From Melioribacteraceae bacterium (GTDB lineage Bacteria > Bacteroidota > Ignavibacteria > Ignavibacteriales > Melioribacteraceae): a DNA stretch of 64,000 nucleotides. The stretch is from the NCBI GenBank assembly GCA_015493615.1, contig WGCV01000002.1:122019-186018 (forward strand), in the 5' to 3' direction. Both the position numbers and the translations under genes were made by a program. The notes under the pieces were generated by a model. It saw only the letters and a program-made list of their open reading frames with translations. It was not told the DNA's origin and ran no database searches. Shown piece after piece: positions 49,043-56,855 of this stretch; position 1 is the first letter of the stretch; the number at the start of each line of letters is the position of its first letter.

Positions 49043-49411
49043 AGTATAAAATGGCTCAAAAACGAGGGGTAGATTGCGAATACGGCTCAAAATCGCAATA
49101 TTGTCGATGTCCCAAAATTTCAAAGAGCGTAGAACTAAAATAGCGTTTTTGAGCAAAAAATCAAGTTTTTTATTTTTTGCCGTTAAATTTTAGAGGGATC
49201 GACGAAAACAGTTAACAGTTGTCAGTTTTCAGTTGACAGTTAACAGATGGCGGATCAGTTATGAGTGATGAGTAACGAGTAACATGTTTTCAGCGGCGCA
49301 GATGGACGAGTGGATGGTTGGAGTGGCGGCTATCGAAGATTGAGTGCGGACTCAATATGACAATTTTAGGTTTTGCAAAGGTCTCTATTGGAAGAATGAA
49401 GGGCAAATTAC
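49043..49411 (-). promoter_or_regulatory. CRISPR leader region, then repeat debris up to cas2
   Basis: About 49043-49200 is the AT-rich leader, read on the minus strand toward the array. It contains two TTTTGAGCC copies about 35 bp apart and long T/A runs. 49210-49250 holds inverted CAGTTAACAG-type heptamers, 49256-49285 a short stretch of the GTGATGA satellite, and about 49350-49386 a fragment of a family A end (AATTTTAGGTTTTGCAAAGG). No gene is seen. Confidence 0.65.
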
Positions 49412-49678
49412 TCAGATAAAGTTTGATATCTCATTTAGTTCTTTACCAAGAACGTTTTTACGGATAACTTCGGTGTTTCTTATCTCGAAATAAATTACTG
49501 AGTCTTCTTTTTTATTTATTTTTCGTTTTAATTCATCGTTTAATTGTAAAAACTGAGTTTTAGTTAATTCTCCTTCAAAAACGGAGCGCTGCACCCAATG
49601 GAGGTATTTTCTGCAAATCTTCAAAATTTTAGGAAGTCGTTTTGCGCTTGCAATATCATAAACAACGATGTAATACAT
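49412..49678 (-). CDS. cas2: CRISPR adaptation protein Cas2
   Basis: An 88-residue Cas2. I start it at ATG 49678 (MYYIVVYDIASAKR), 10 bp after the cas1 stop, because YDI with its metal-binding Asp normally lies close to the N-terminus; an upstream frame inside cas1 would add 12 residues. The core SVFEGELTKTQFLQL is typical. Cas2 forms the structural dimer of the spacer integrase with Cas1. Confidence 0.93.
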   Translation of the reverse strand: MYYIVVYDIASAKRLPKILKICRKYLHWVQRSVFEGELTKTQFLQLNDELKRKINKKEDSVIYFEIRNTEVIRKNVLGKELNEISNFI

Positions 49679-49688
49679 TACTTTCCGT

Positions 49689-50756
49689 TTACCATTTCGA
49701 TTTGAAGAACTCAAATTTTTCTCCTTCGGTTAAAAATTTTCTTAATCGGTAAAGCGATTCTCTGATAACCCTTTTGTAGGTAACTTTTACGTTAAAGTTT
49801 TCAATTTTGATTTTAGATAAAATTTTAGTTTCCAACTCGCTGACAAATATTTTTTTTGTCTCTTTTTTCATCAGGCAGATATTGTTTTTACGGAAAAAAT
49901 TATTTTCGGAAAGGATGTTTTTATTGATAATCTTAAAGATTGTTCTATCTACTATAAGGGGTTTAAAAATATCCGCAATATCGTAAGCAAGACTCAATTT
50001 ATTTTCTCCGGGCGAGTGCATAAAGCCAATTTCGGGATATAGTTTTGTTTGGACTATTTGGTTTAATACCGTCGTATATAGAATGGCGTTTCCGAATGAA
50101 ATCATCGAATTAATAAAATCGATAGGAGGTTTTCTTCTTCTCGAGTAAAAATTTACAGGGTAATTGAATATTTCGGTCCAGCTGTCGTAATAGTTCCTTT
50201 TAATATAGCCTTCTATTCCGAATAATTCCTCAATCGATTCGGCGTATTGTATTTCGTTTCTTAATTCTTCGATAACGCTTATTGTTTCGTCCAAATTACG
50301 CCCGCGGTTTTTATAATACTGGAGGTTTTGCAAAGTATTGTGAGCTGTCGCGTCGATAATTTTAGAAGAAATTAGGAGTCTTTTTTCTTCGTCGTCAAAC
50401 GCCAGCGATTGTGAAATGAGCGTTGTCGCCGATCTGTTGTTTGCGGGTAAGAATGTTCCGAGTAAACTTCCTTTGCGACTCATAATGTAAAGCGGAATGG
50501 AGTTTCGGGATAAGAAGTATATTAACCGCGAGTTGAAGTGCGTGGAACCGATTGCCGTAATCGACTCGATGTTTTCAACGGGCATATACTTCTTATCCCC
50601 GGAGGGAATAAGAATATCTTTCTCAAAAAGATAATCTTCTTTTAATAAGTTCAAATCGCCCTCGTCGTCCGAATTATCAATTATTTTATTAAAAAATAAT
50701 GTGTTTTGTTTCCGGACAACTTGCACATCTGAAAAAAGGAAAAGATTCTGTTTCAT
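49689..50756 (-). CDS. cas1: CRISPR integrase Cas1
   Basis: A 355-residue Cas1 integrase. The metal-binding residues are present: E182 (GIEGYIKRNYY), H247 (GFMHSPGENKL) and an acidic residue at 259/262 (AYDIADIFKPL). No reverse transcriptase or Cas4 domain is fused. It starts one base after the small membrane protein stop and is followed by cas2, forming a three-gene adaptation operon. Confidence 0.96.
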   Translation of the reverse strand: MKQNLFLFSDVQVVRKQNTLFFNKIIDNSDDEGDLNLLKEDYLFEKDILIPSGDKKYMPVENIESITAIGSTHFNSRLIYFLSRNSIPLYIMSRKGSLLGTFLPANNRSATTLISQSLAFDDEEKRLLISSKIIDATAHNTLQNLQYYKNRGRNLDETISVIEELRNEIQYAESIEELFGIEGYIKRNYYDSWTEIFNYPVNFYSRRRKPPIDFINSMISFGNAILYTTVLNQIVQTKLYPEIGFMHSPGENKLSLAYDIADIFKPLIVDRTIFKIINKNILSENNFFRKNNICLMKKETKKIFVSELETKILSKIKIENFNVKVTYKRVIRESLYRLRKFLTEGEKFEFFKSKW

Positions 50757-50757
50757 T

Positions 50758-50994
50758 TTACCCCCTTTCTGTTTCTACTTCGCTTTTTCCCGATATTTTC
50801 AGCCAGATTAAACCAAGCGTCATAAAGCTGATTCCAAGCCACATCCCGTGAACTGTCAGCGTGCCGATTATTGCCAAAGAAAGAACGACAACTACAATTT
50901 TGCTAACCCAAAGCGGCGCTTTTGGGAAAAGATATATTTGCAGCAACACAATCATAACAACTGAGATAAAAAAGACTCCGACAAATAGAAACAT
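50758..50994 (-). CDS. Small membrane protein translationally linked to cas1
   Basis: A 78-residue hydrophobic protein with three predicted membrane helices (about 3-22, 27-47 and 50-68) and a short charged tail (KISGKSEVETERG). Not recognised as any Cas family. A strong GGAGG lies 9 bp before the ATG, and the stop is one base before the cas1 ATG, so both are surely co-transcribed. A GAAACATTTC site overlaps the start codon. It could be a membrane tether or signalling accessory, but nothing in the sequence gives a function. Confidence 0.7.
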   Translation of the reverse strand: MFLFVGVFFISVVMIVLLQIYLFPKAPLWVSKIVVVVLSLAIIGTLTVHGMWLGISFMTLGLIWLKISGKSEVETERG

Positions 50995-50997
50995 TTC
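50988..50997. promoter_or_regulatory. GAAACATTTC site overlapping the adaptation operon start codon
   Basis: Identical to the sites at 51072 and 62830/62841. It covers the ATG (complement at 50992-50994) of the small membrane protein, so part of the identity is fixed by coding, but the surrounding bases also match. Confidence 0.5.
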
Positions 50998-51994
50998 TGT
51001 TTTCCTCCGTTAATTAATTATTAATTTTTACATCTCAAGTATATTGATAGAATTAGGAAAATTGGAGTGAAGAAACATTTCAGAAATGTTTCTAATTTGA
51101 GAATATTGTTAGAAGAAGCCTTTGCATAACCCAACCTGGACAAGCCAGAACCAAAAAGGGAGATAGGCTGAAAAGAATAATCTCTGAAAGGATTTTACTA
51201 ATGAATTTCGGCGGGATAATTCCCAACGAAAGGCAGTCGGGACAAGTTCGGATGTTTTTCATTTCATCAGTTCTTAATAGCGATATTATTTCGGCGACTT
51301 TAAGAATGCCAATATTAGTAAAATTAGATTTTAACTCTTACTCCGCCTGGTCGGATTACGTATCGCGTCAACATATCTAAGAGGTTGTTCATCACATTAT
51401 ATCAAAGAGAAGTAACTCCGTAGGAGTGATATCTTGGTAATAAGTATGCGTCCCTTTATCTATTAGCTCCGTAGGAGCGGTACATCAATTCTTACGAGAT
51501 AATCATTGTATTTTATGTATCGCTCCTAAGGAGCTTTTGATTGGAGATTAATTGTTTATTACAGAGGTTTTGCTCCTACGGAGCAAGTACAAAATCATAT
51601 CGTCTATGTAAATATCAGAAAGTTTTGCATAACTCAACATGGACAAGCCGGAAACAAAATTAGAAAAAGTTAGACAAAAAAATAATCTCTGAAACCCTTA
51701 TCAATAAGGGATTTTAGAGTATTTGGAAAAATATTTTGCCACAAATAACACGAATTTTACTGATAAGGTACTATAGAAAATTAAAGTTATGTCATTACGA
51801 GAAGTTTTATCCCGAAATAATCTGCCAAAATATGGGAGATTGCCACACTCCGATAAAAAACATCGGAGTTCGCAATGACGAAATTGGGTTATGCAAAGCC
51901 TCCTATAGAATTGAAAATTTTGTGAAGTTAATGCGGGAGTATTTTTACAACTTCATGATGTGTCGCTGCTAACAGAATCTTACAAACAGCAGAA
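50995..51994. other. 1-kb repeat-rich gap between adaptation and CARF modules
   Basis: Besides the operator at 51071-51093 no gene is seen. Family A ends occur at about 51113-51130 and 51611-51628, each followed by the same new interior (GACAAGCC-GAA-CAAAA), defining a second subfamily. 51411-51590 holds four copies of the AGCTCCGTAGGAGCG-type palindrome common in Bacteroidota. 51777-51903 is a family B core with a family A right end, flanked by TATAG on both sides. Confidence 0.6.
51071..51093. promoter_or_regulatory. Palindromic operator upstream of the cas1-cas2 operon
   Basis: AGAAACATTT-CAG-AAATGTTTCT: perfect 10-bp arms around 3 bp. It can also be read as two GAAAYRTTTC decamers starting 11 bp apart (51072 and 51083). 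It is 77 bp upstream of the first gene of the operon. Confidence 0.75.
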
Positions 51995-53065
51995 TCAATA
52001 ATTAACTTTAATTTTATCTTTAGGAGCTAAGATTGAATATGATGTAGCGCCCCAAACTTTCCGAGAACTTATTTTGTACTCATTAAATTCTTCTTCGTTG
52101 AACAGCGGCTTTAATTTTGCATTAATTTTAGAACGGAGACTTCTGAAAAAAGTATCTTCCAATCCTGTAGTTGTCCAATGCTTTTTATCATTTTTGTCAT
52201 AATATTGATTGTAATATTCTTCCATTATGTTTTTAATTTTTTCGGCAAAAGCCAAATCTTGGATTTCTTGAATATTAAAACTGTTTTTACCGGTAATTTT
52301 AGCATCGCAGAATCGGAAATAGAGCGATATCTGCATTGGGGTTAACTCGACGGATTTTTCCTTATAAGTGATTTTTTTTGATGATAAATCCACTAAAACA
52401 GTTGAGGCGTCGGTTATCAGTGAAAGTCGGGTTTGCGCCTTTTCAACTAAATCGGAATATGATTTGAACTCTTTGAGCAATGGAGCGTTTAAGCTTCGGA
52501 GACGAACAAAAGGAATTTCGGCAATTGTTAATGCGTTTTCTTCTTCGTCTGTTATCGGGAAAAAGTTTTGGAACTCGAATTTTTCTTCTGTAATTACGTG
52601 GTAGAGATTGTCTTGATTTCGGGCAAATAAAGAAAAAACCAGAGCGAGATGCGCCGACATTGATTTCCTTCCTCCGGAAAGCGAAGCATGGATTGAGGTG
52701 TTTTCCAAGTTGGAGAGTTTGCTCAACATTTCCGCCACTTTATTCGGGAATAGTATATTTTGCTCATCGGTTTTAATGTCGTAAATATCTAAGCTTTCCT
52801 CATTTGCAACAAAAACATTTTTAGTCAGGGAAAATTTTGGGGTTGCTATTTTAAGATGACGGCTAAGTTTTTTTAATTGTGAAGCAAATGGTGTTTTAGG
52901 GGTGTTCGGAGAATTATCCTTCCCTTTTAAAACTTCAAGTCCCCGTTTTGTAGTAACAACAAAAATTTCGTCAATAACGATATCGTATTTTTTATATAAT
53001 GCGAATACTGTTTCCGTTACTATTTGCGGCGTTAAACCCGATATTGCAAGCAGAACATTTTTCAT
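51995..53065 (-). CDS. Cas_NE0113-family CARF protein (ring nuclease-type) with winged-helix-like tail
   Basis: A 356-residue protein. The N-terminus LLAISGLTPQIVTETVFAL (5-23) is the clear signature of the Cas_NE0113 CARF family, and SGGRKSM (130-136) is the family's second ligand-loop motif. Members are annotated as CRISPR-associated ring nucleases or Csm6-like sensors that bind cyclic oligoadenylate. The C-terminal third (about 235-345) has VELTPMQISLYFRF and a helix-rich pattern resembling a winged helix; no HEPN RxxxxH was seen. It may cleave the messenger or act as a ligand-controlled regulator. Last gene of the CARF module. Confidence 0.72.
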   Translation of the reverse strand: MKNVLLAISGLTPQIVTETVFALYKKYDIVIDEIFVVTTKRGLEVLKGKDNSPNTPKTPFASQLKKLSRHLKIATPKFSLTKNVFVANEESLDIYDIKTDEQNILFPNKVAEMLSKLSNLENTSIHASLSGGRKSMSAHLALVFSLFARNQDNLYHVITEEKFEFQNFFPITDEEENALTIAEIPFVRLRSLNAPLLKEFKSYSDLVEKAQTRLSLITDASTVLVDLSSKKITYKEKSVELTPMQISLYFRFCDAKITGKNSFNIQEIQDLAFAEKIKNIMEEYYNQYYDKNDKKHWTTTGLEDTFFRSLRSKINAKLKPLFNEEEFNEYKISSRKVWGATSYSILAPKDKIKVNY

Positions 53066-53067
53066 TA

Positions 53068-53085
53068 GTGCATTCGTGGCGAATT
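53068..53085. repeat. Inverted repeat, left end of the GxxExxY cassette
   Basis: GTGCATTCGTGGCGAATT, whose complement (TTCGCCACGAATGCAC core) matches 53460-53475 in 15 of 16 bases. The GxxExxY stop codon lies within its right end. Confidence 0.7.
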
Positions 53086-53458
53086 AATAAACAATCCGTT
53101 TAAAATTAAGTTTTAGTTCCCCGAAATTTACGATAATCGCCAGTTTATTTCCGGATACTTTAAGATAATTAATAGCCTGAGCAATAAATTCATCCGCAAT
53201 TCCGGCGACAGCTTTTACCTCCAAAATAATTTTATCATAAATTACGAAATCGGCGTAAAATTTATGGGGAAGGATAATATTTTTATATTTGACAATATAT
53301 TCCTTTTCTCTTTCAAATGGAACGGCGGCTTTCTTAAATTCATATTTGAGTGCGTCTTTGTAAACAATTTCCAAAAATCCGGAGCCCAAATTGTTATGGA
53401 CTTCAAAACATTTTCCTATTATTTGGTAGCTTTCTTCTTTGTAAATTATCTCATCCAT
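53084..53458 (-). CDS. GxxExxY protein (PD-(D/E)xK-like) in the CARF module
   Basis: A 124-residue protein with the name-giving GFLEIVY motif and the later pair YADFVIYDKIILEVK, giving D and ExK of a PD-(D/E)xK nuclease-like fold. Function of the family is unknown. I use ATG 53458; a GTG at 53467 lies inside the flanking inverted repeat. The gene fits exactly between inverted repeats (53068-53085 and 53460-53475), which suggests arrival as a small cassette rather than being an original part of the CRISPR system. Confidence 0.82.
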   Translation of the reverse strand: MDEIIYKEESYQIIGKCFEVHNNLGSGFLEIVYKDALKYEFKKAAVPFEREKEYIVKYKNIILPHKFYADFVIYDKIILEVKAVAGIADEFIAQAINYLKVSGNKLAIIVNFGELKLNFKRIVY

Positions 53459-53459
53459 T

Positions 53460-53475
53460 TTCGCCACGAATTCAC
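53460..53475. repeat. Inverted repeat, right end of the GxxExxY cassette
   Basis: TTCGCCACGAATTCAC, inverted partner of 53068-53085. A related TTGCCACGAATTGACGAATT lies upstream of the ORF6N gene near 57335, and weaker relatives at about 51737 and 54732. Confidence 0.7.
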
Positions 53476-53843
53476 GAATAATATTTTCTAAATTTTACGA
53501 ATTGAAATTCTGAAATTTTTTTTCCTTTATTTTCAGTTGTATTTCTTACTGTTGTTGAAGCTACGCAGGTTATGCCTTCCTTAATCAGCATATTTGCCAA
53601 AGCGAATACAAAAGTAAATTCACCCATTAGATGAACGGCGTTAACTTTATCACCGGAATTTTTTATTTTCTCATTACAGATTGAAAAATAGTTTTTTGCC
53701 AATTCAATTATTTCCGTTTCGTCAGCTTTAGGATCTATCTGGGGGAAAGGAATATCCACGGTTTTCCCGAATTTTTCTTCAGCAATCTTAAGCTGCTTAT
53801 CCGACCAATTAACTACGCTATGGTTTGAAAGATTTAGGAGCAT
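53472..53843 (-). CDS. Small Rossmann-like CRISPR accessory protein (Csx15/Csx20-like, uncertain)
   Basis: A 123-residue protein starting MLLNLSNHSVVNWSDKQ, with VDIPFPQIDPKADE and VHLMGEFTFVFALANMLIKEG followed by ASTTVRN. The beta-alpha pattern suggests a minimal Rossmann-like fold like those of small CRISPR accessory proteins (Csx15, Csx20) proposed as ring nucleases. I do not firmly recognise the family. Its start overlaps the Card1-like stop by one base, so it is co-translated with a CARF nuclease, a position fitting a messenger-degrading off-switch. Confidence 0.6.
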   Translation of the reverse strand: MLLNLSNHSVVNWSDKQLKIAEEKFGKTVDIPFPQIDPKADETEIIELAKNYFSICNEKIKNSGDKVNAVHLMGEFTFVFALANMLIKEGITCVASTTVRNTTENKGKKISEFQFVKFRKYYS

Positions 53844-54718
53844 TAGAGAGTCTCGTTAAGTTTTTCAATTAATTTATATTTATCACTTTCTCTGATTTTC
53901 ATTTGTCTGTCCGTATGAATTTGATCTATTATTTTAACATTATGTTTTTTAGCCAATTTTTTTAGACTATCATTCACTTTAAGCCTGGAAATAAGTATGC
54001 GTTTTGTATATATACCTAAATACTCGCGGCTTCCCGCTGTTGAAAGTTGATCTATTCCCTGCTTTCGTTTTTCATCTTCACCACCAGATTTTACTTCAAC
54101 AATGGCAAAGTTATTAGTCCCTTTCTTTTTTATTACGGCATCAATTTCAAGTTGGTCTCCTTCCTTTTTAGGTTTTACTCCTTGAAGAACTTCAAATCCA
54201 TTTGACTTTATTGCCTGAATTATTGCGTTTTCAAATTTTACTCCGAACAGATTAGGATTTTCCGGTTTGGCTAAATAAAAATCACTAACATGGGCTTTAA
54301 TATATGTTTCCACATCAATCAATTCCGAAATCATTTCTACTTGGTTAGATATTTCATTATTCTCAATTACATAAACAAGTTTGTTAATATTATTTTGGCT
54401 CTCAAGATAAACCACTTTTGCTTTCTTTTCGAGAGCAAACTGAAATAATGCAACTGACATTATTTTTGTGCCTCCGGTAATATTAAAAATATAATCACCG
54501 CTATCTTCATAGATTGAGTGAAGTTTTTTAATATTTTCAGGAAAGTCAAAAGGTTTTGTTGAAACCAATTCAATGTTTTTTACAATTTTTTGCAGTCTTA
54601 AAGCAACCGCGAAGGTTCTTTGCGTATGCATAACTATTGTCTTATCCGGTTTAAAATGCAAAATCGGAAGTAAATTCGGTATCGGCTGCTCGCCGATTAG
54701 GTTGATTAGTATTTTCAT
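53843..54718 (-). CDS. Card1/Can2-like CARF nuclease (DUF1887)
   Basis: A 291-residue effector. The N-terminal CARF domain (about 1-135) has the DUF1887 ligand loop NITGGTKIMS (79-88). The C-terminal restriction-like domain (about 155-255) shows E163, D193 (LEIDAVI) and E208-V-K210 (IVEVKSG), the PD-(D/E)xK active site. Characterised members (Card1, Can2) are switched on by cyclic tetra-adenylate and cut nucleic acids non-specifically. It is shorter than Card1 (~370), mostly in the linker between domains. Confidence 0.82.
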   Translation of the reverse strand: MKILINLIGEQPIPNLLPILHFKPDKTIVMHTQRTFAVALRLQKIVKNIELVSTKPFDFPENIKKLHSIYEDSGDYIFNITGGTKIMSVALFQFALEKKAKVVYLESQNNINKLVYVIENNEISNQVEMISELIDVETYIKAHVSDFYLAKPENPNLFGVKFENAIIQAIKSNGFEVLQGVKPKKEGDQLEIDAVIKKKGTNNFAIVEVKSGGEDEKRKQGIDQLSTAGSREYLGIYTKRILISRLKVNDSLKKLAKKHNVKIIDQIHTDRQMKIRESDKYKLIEKLNETL

Positions 54719-54777
54719 AATTAATTATTTAGCCTCGAATGCACGAATAAAATTTAATGTTCAGTTAAACAGTTTCT

Positions 54778-55911
54778 CTAAGGATTATCATTCACAAAAT
54801 CATGTCGCCCAAATTTACGTAAGTAAAGTTTATTTTTATAAACAACACAGCTTATTCTATCTCCCTGTGTAATCCTAAAATGGCCAATCGGATTATTATT
54901 TTCATCTTTTTTATTCTTATAATTTTCATATTGCAAACCACCATCACGTTTTAAGTATGAAATATTAAAACCATTTTCCAGTAAAATTCCGGAAACCTTT
55001 GCTAATGTTTCTTGCAGTATAATTTTATCTGCCTCGGATGTTTCATTAAAAAGCTTTTTAAATTTTTCCGAATATACTAAAAATGGGAGTTTAATTAAAT
55101 CTTTTACAAGTATCTTCCCTTTTGATTTATTCCATAATAGTTCCCCCCAAACTGATAGAAAATATGAACCATCAATTTCATCAATAATTATTTTGGGAAT
55201 ATTAATTATTTCTTCTTCGGTTCTGTAATAATAACCGGTAGCCATGAGCATTATTTTTTCTTTATGTTTTTCAATAATTTCATTATCTATTTCAACTGGC
55301 AATTTAGGTATTTCTATCAATTCGGCTTTTTCCGATTCGAAGATGTAAATTATTTTATCTGCATAGAACATTGCAATTGTATTCATATATCCCTGCAGAC
55401 TTTTAAAGCTTCCAGTAAGGTTAAAGATTATTTCATAGCCGGATTGTTTGTAACCGGTTAAATTTTCGTCGCACCATTTCAATAAATTTTTTATTCCTTG
55501 CTCAAAGTTGTATTTTGTTTTGGTAGTTAGTTCTGGCGGAGCATAAATATCAACATCAATTCCTTTTTGGACTAAAAATTGTTTTAGAATCTCTCCGCAT
55601 ATTCTACCTTGATAAGTATCAGTTGTAATTAAGAAATGAAAATCTTGTTTACTTATTTTAGTTTCAATAAATAATCCGTAAATACCGTTTAGCTCGGCAC
55701 TTAACCTTCTCAATTTTTCAGATTCTAAATTTTGTGATAATCTTTCCAAAGCTTTTTCTTTAAGTTTATCAATAAGCTTAATCGCAGACTCAGAGCATTC
55801 CTCTTTGTACCTACAGTTAGAATTATTATACAATTCCGCTCTTTCATTATTATTTTCAACAACATTTGTTAAAATGCTTGTGCCAACTGTAGATATAATT
55901 AACTTTTTCAC
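54778..55911 (-). CDS. CARF-RelE-like effector (APE2256-type CARF; Cami1-like)
   Basis: A 377-residue protein. The N-terminal CARF domain of the APE2256 type has STVGTSILTN (7-16) and FNLTGSFKSLQGY (163-175). The C-terminal part (about 280-377) reads like a RelE/ParE toxin: SEKFKKLF near 281, a helix pair, then HFRITQGDRISCVVYKN and LYLRKFGRHDFV at the end. CARF-RelE fusions such as Cami1 are ligand-activated ribosome-dependent mRNA interferases. RelE families are divergent, so the toxin assignment is inference from the tail pattern. First gene of the CARF module. Confidence 0.72.
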   Translation of the reverse strand: MKKLIISTVGTSILTNVVENNNERAELYNNSNCRYKEECSESAIKLIDKLKEKALERLSQNLESEKLRRLSAELNGIYGLFIETKISKQDFHFLITTDTYQGRICGEILKQFLVQKGIDVDIYAPPELTTKTKYNFEQGIKNLLKWCDENLTGYKQSGYEIIFNLTGSFKSLQGYMNTIAMFYADKIIYIFESEKAELIEIPKLPVEIDNEIIEKHKEKIMLMATGYYYRTEEEIINIPKIIIDEIDGSYFLSVWGELLWNKSKGKILVKDLIKLPFLVYSEKFKKLFNETSEADKIILQETLAKVSGILLENGFNISYLKRDGGLQYENYKNKKDENNNPIGHFRITQGDRISCVVYKNKLYLRKFGRHDFVNDNP

Positions 55912-56005
55912 ACCTGCTTTCCTTAAAATTTATTTTCGCAATTTGTCAGTATTCTTTTTATCGGGATTACCACCTTATTAATACCCGGGCTAAAGTCAAT
56001 TCAAC

Positions 56006-56269
56006 TTAATCATAATGAAATCTACACTTAACTATTCTTATTTCATCATCCTTGATTTGATAAATAAGCCGGTGTTCATCTGTAATTCGGCGGGACCAAA
56101 GTCCTTTATATTTATGTTTTAGCGGCTCCGGTTTGCCAATTCCTTCAAAGGGATGGCGGGAAATATTTTTAAGGAGGTCGTTAATTCTTTTTAAGATTTT
56201 TTTATCGGTTTTCTGCCAATAAAGATAATCTTCCCAAGACTCATCCACGAAAATATATTTATACTTCAT
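56006..56269 (-). CDS. yoeB: YoeB toxin
   Basis: An 87-residue RelE-fold mRNA interferase. It has the standard YoeB start (IFVDESWEDYLYWQKTDKK), GKPEPLKHKYKGLWSRRI and the end CRFHYD with catalytic His and Tyr. YoeB cleaves mRNA at the ribosomal A site. It overlaps its antitoxin gene by 11 bp, the usual arrangement. It lies directly upstream of the CARF-RelE gene on the same strand, with about 95 bp between. Confidence 0.95.
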   Translation of the reverse strand: MKYKYIFVDESWEDYLYWQKTDKKILKRINDLLKNISRHPFEGIGKPEPLKHKYKGLWSRRITDEHRLIYQIKDDEIRIVKCRFHYD

Positions 56270-56519
56270 TTGGAATCAATTTTTTCTCAAAGCCCTTTCC
56301 TTCTTTGAACTTAGCTATTGCAGAGTCTAACCTTTTTTCGTTTGCCGCCGACGAAAGCTCATGCTGCGTTGTTTGTAAAGCATTGTATTCGTCCAATGAT
56401 AGAACAACCACGCCTTTTGCTTTACCTCTGTTAATAATTAACGTTTCTAAATTTTCATCTATTTCATTAAAGTATTTCTTCATATTGTTTCTGAAATCAG
56501 ACATTGTTGTAGTTAGCAT
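56259..56519 (-). CDS. yefM: YefM-like antitoxin (Phd/YefM family)
   Basis: An 86-residue antitoxin. The N-terminal DNA-binding part MSDFRNNMKKYFNEI and LIINRGKAKGVVVLSLDEYNAL are characteristic; the C-terminal tail (KGFEKKLIPNEV) wraps the toxin. It represses the pair and neutralises YoeB. A TGTACAAATATATGTACG segment about 15-40 bp upstream contains repeated TGTAC, a candidate operator. Confidence 0.92.
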   Translation of the reverse strand: MLTTTMSDFRNNMKKYFNEIDENLETLIINRGKAKGVVVLSLDEYNALQTTQHELSSAANEKRLDSAIAKFKEGKGFEKKLIPNEV

Positions 56520-56539
56520 AATTACCTCATTAATTTATT

Positions 56540-56562
56540 ATGTACAAATATATGTACGTAAT
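56540..56562. promoter_or_regulatory. Candidate YefM operator (TGTAC pair)
   Basis: TGTACAAATATATGTACG: two TGTAC half-sites 12 bp apart, upstream of the antitoxin gene. YefM/YoeB complexes are known to bind short TGTACA palindromes, which makes this a natural candidate. Confidence 0.6.
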
Positions 56563-56685
56563 AAGGGAAAAGCAAGTAAAAAAATAGACGGGTTCCCTGT
56601 CTTTTCCTTTTGATGCCGGATTACAAATACAAACCGGTTTGTGTTTAAAATCCGATTCTGTTTTTCTTTTGCACTTCAGGTTTTA

Positions 56686-56855
56686 GAGACCTTTGCAAAA
56701 CCTAAAATTGTCATATTTAGTCCGCCAATCCGCCAAGGCGGAGGAGTAAAAGCGGTCCGAAATATCTCTAAATTCGGTACTATTACCGGTTTTGAGATTC
56801 TTCTCCCGCCAAGGCGGGATCAGAATGACAAATTTCGGAGTTATGCAAAGCCTTC
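56686..56855. mobile_element. MITE family A, full-length copy (170 bp) at the end of the ORF6N gene
   Basis: Ends GAGACCTTTGC and GCAAAGCCTTC, with TTTTA duplicated at 56681-56685 and 56856-56860. The interior is nearly identical to the copy at 41846-42016, including CGCCAATCCGCCAAGGCGG and TATTACCGGTTTTGAGATTC. Its right end supplies the last four codons and the stop of the ORF6N frame. Confidence 0.85.

Noticed and set aside
49689..50756. Reverse transcriptase fused to Cas1 as explanation of mRNA-biased spacers
   Set aside because: Cas1 is of ordinary length (355 residues) with no RT motif, and no RT gene lies elsewhere in the window.
51736..51972. Plus-strand 78-residue frame in the gap before the CARF module
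   Set aside because: It is made almost entirely of repeat-family B and family A end sequence, so it is not a gene.
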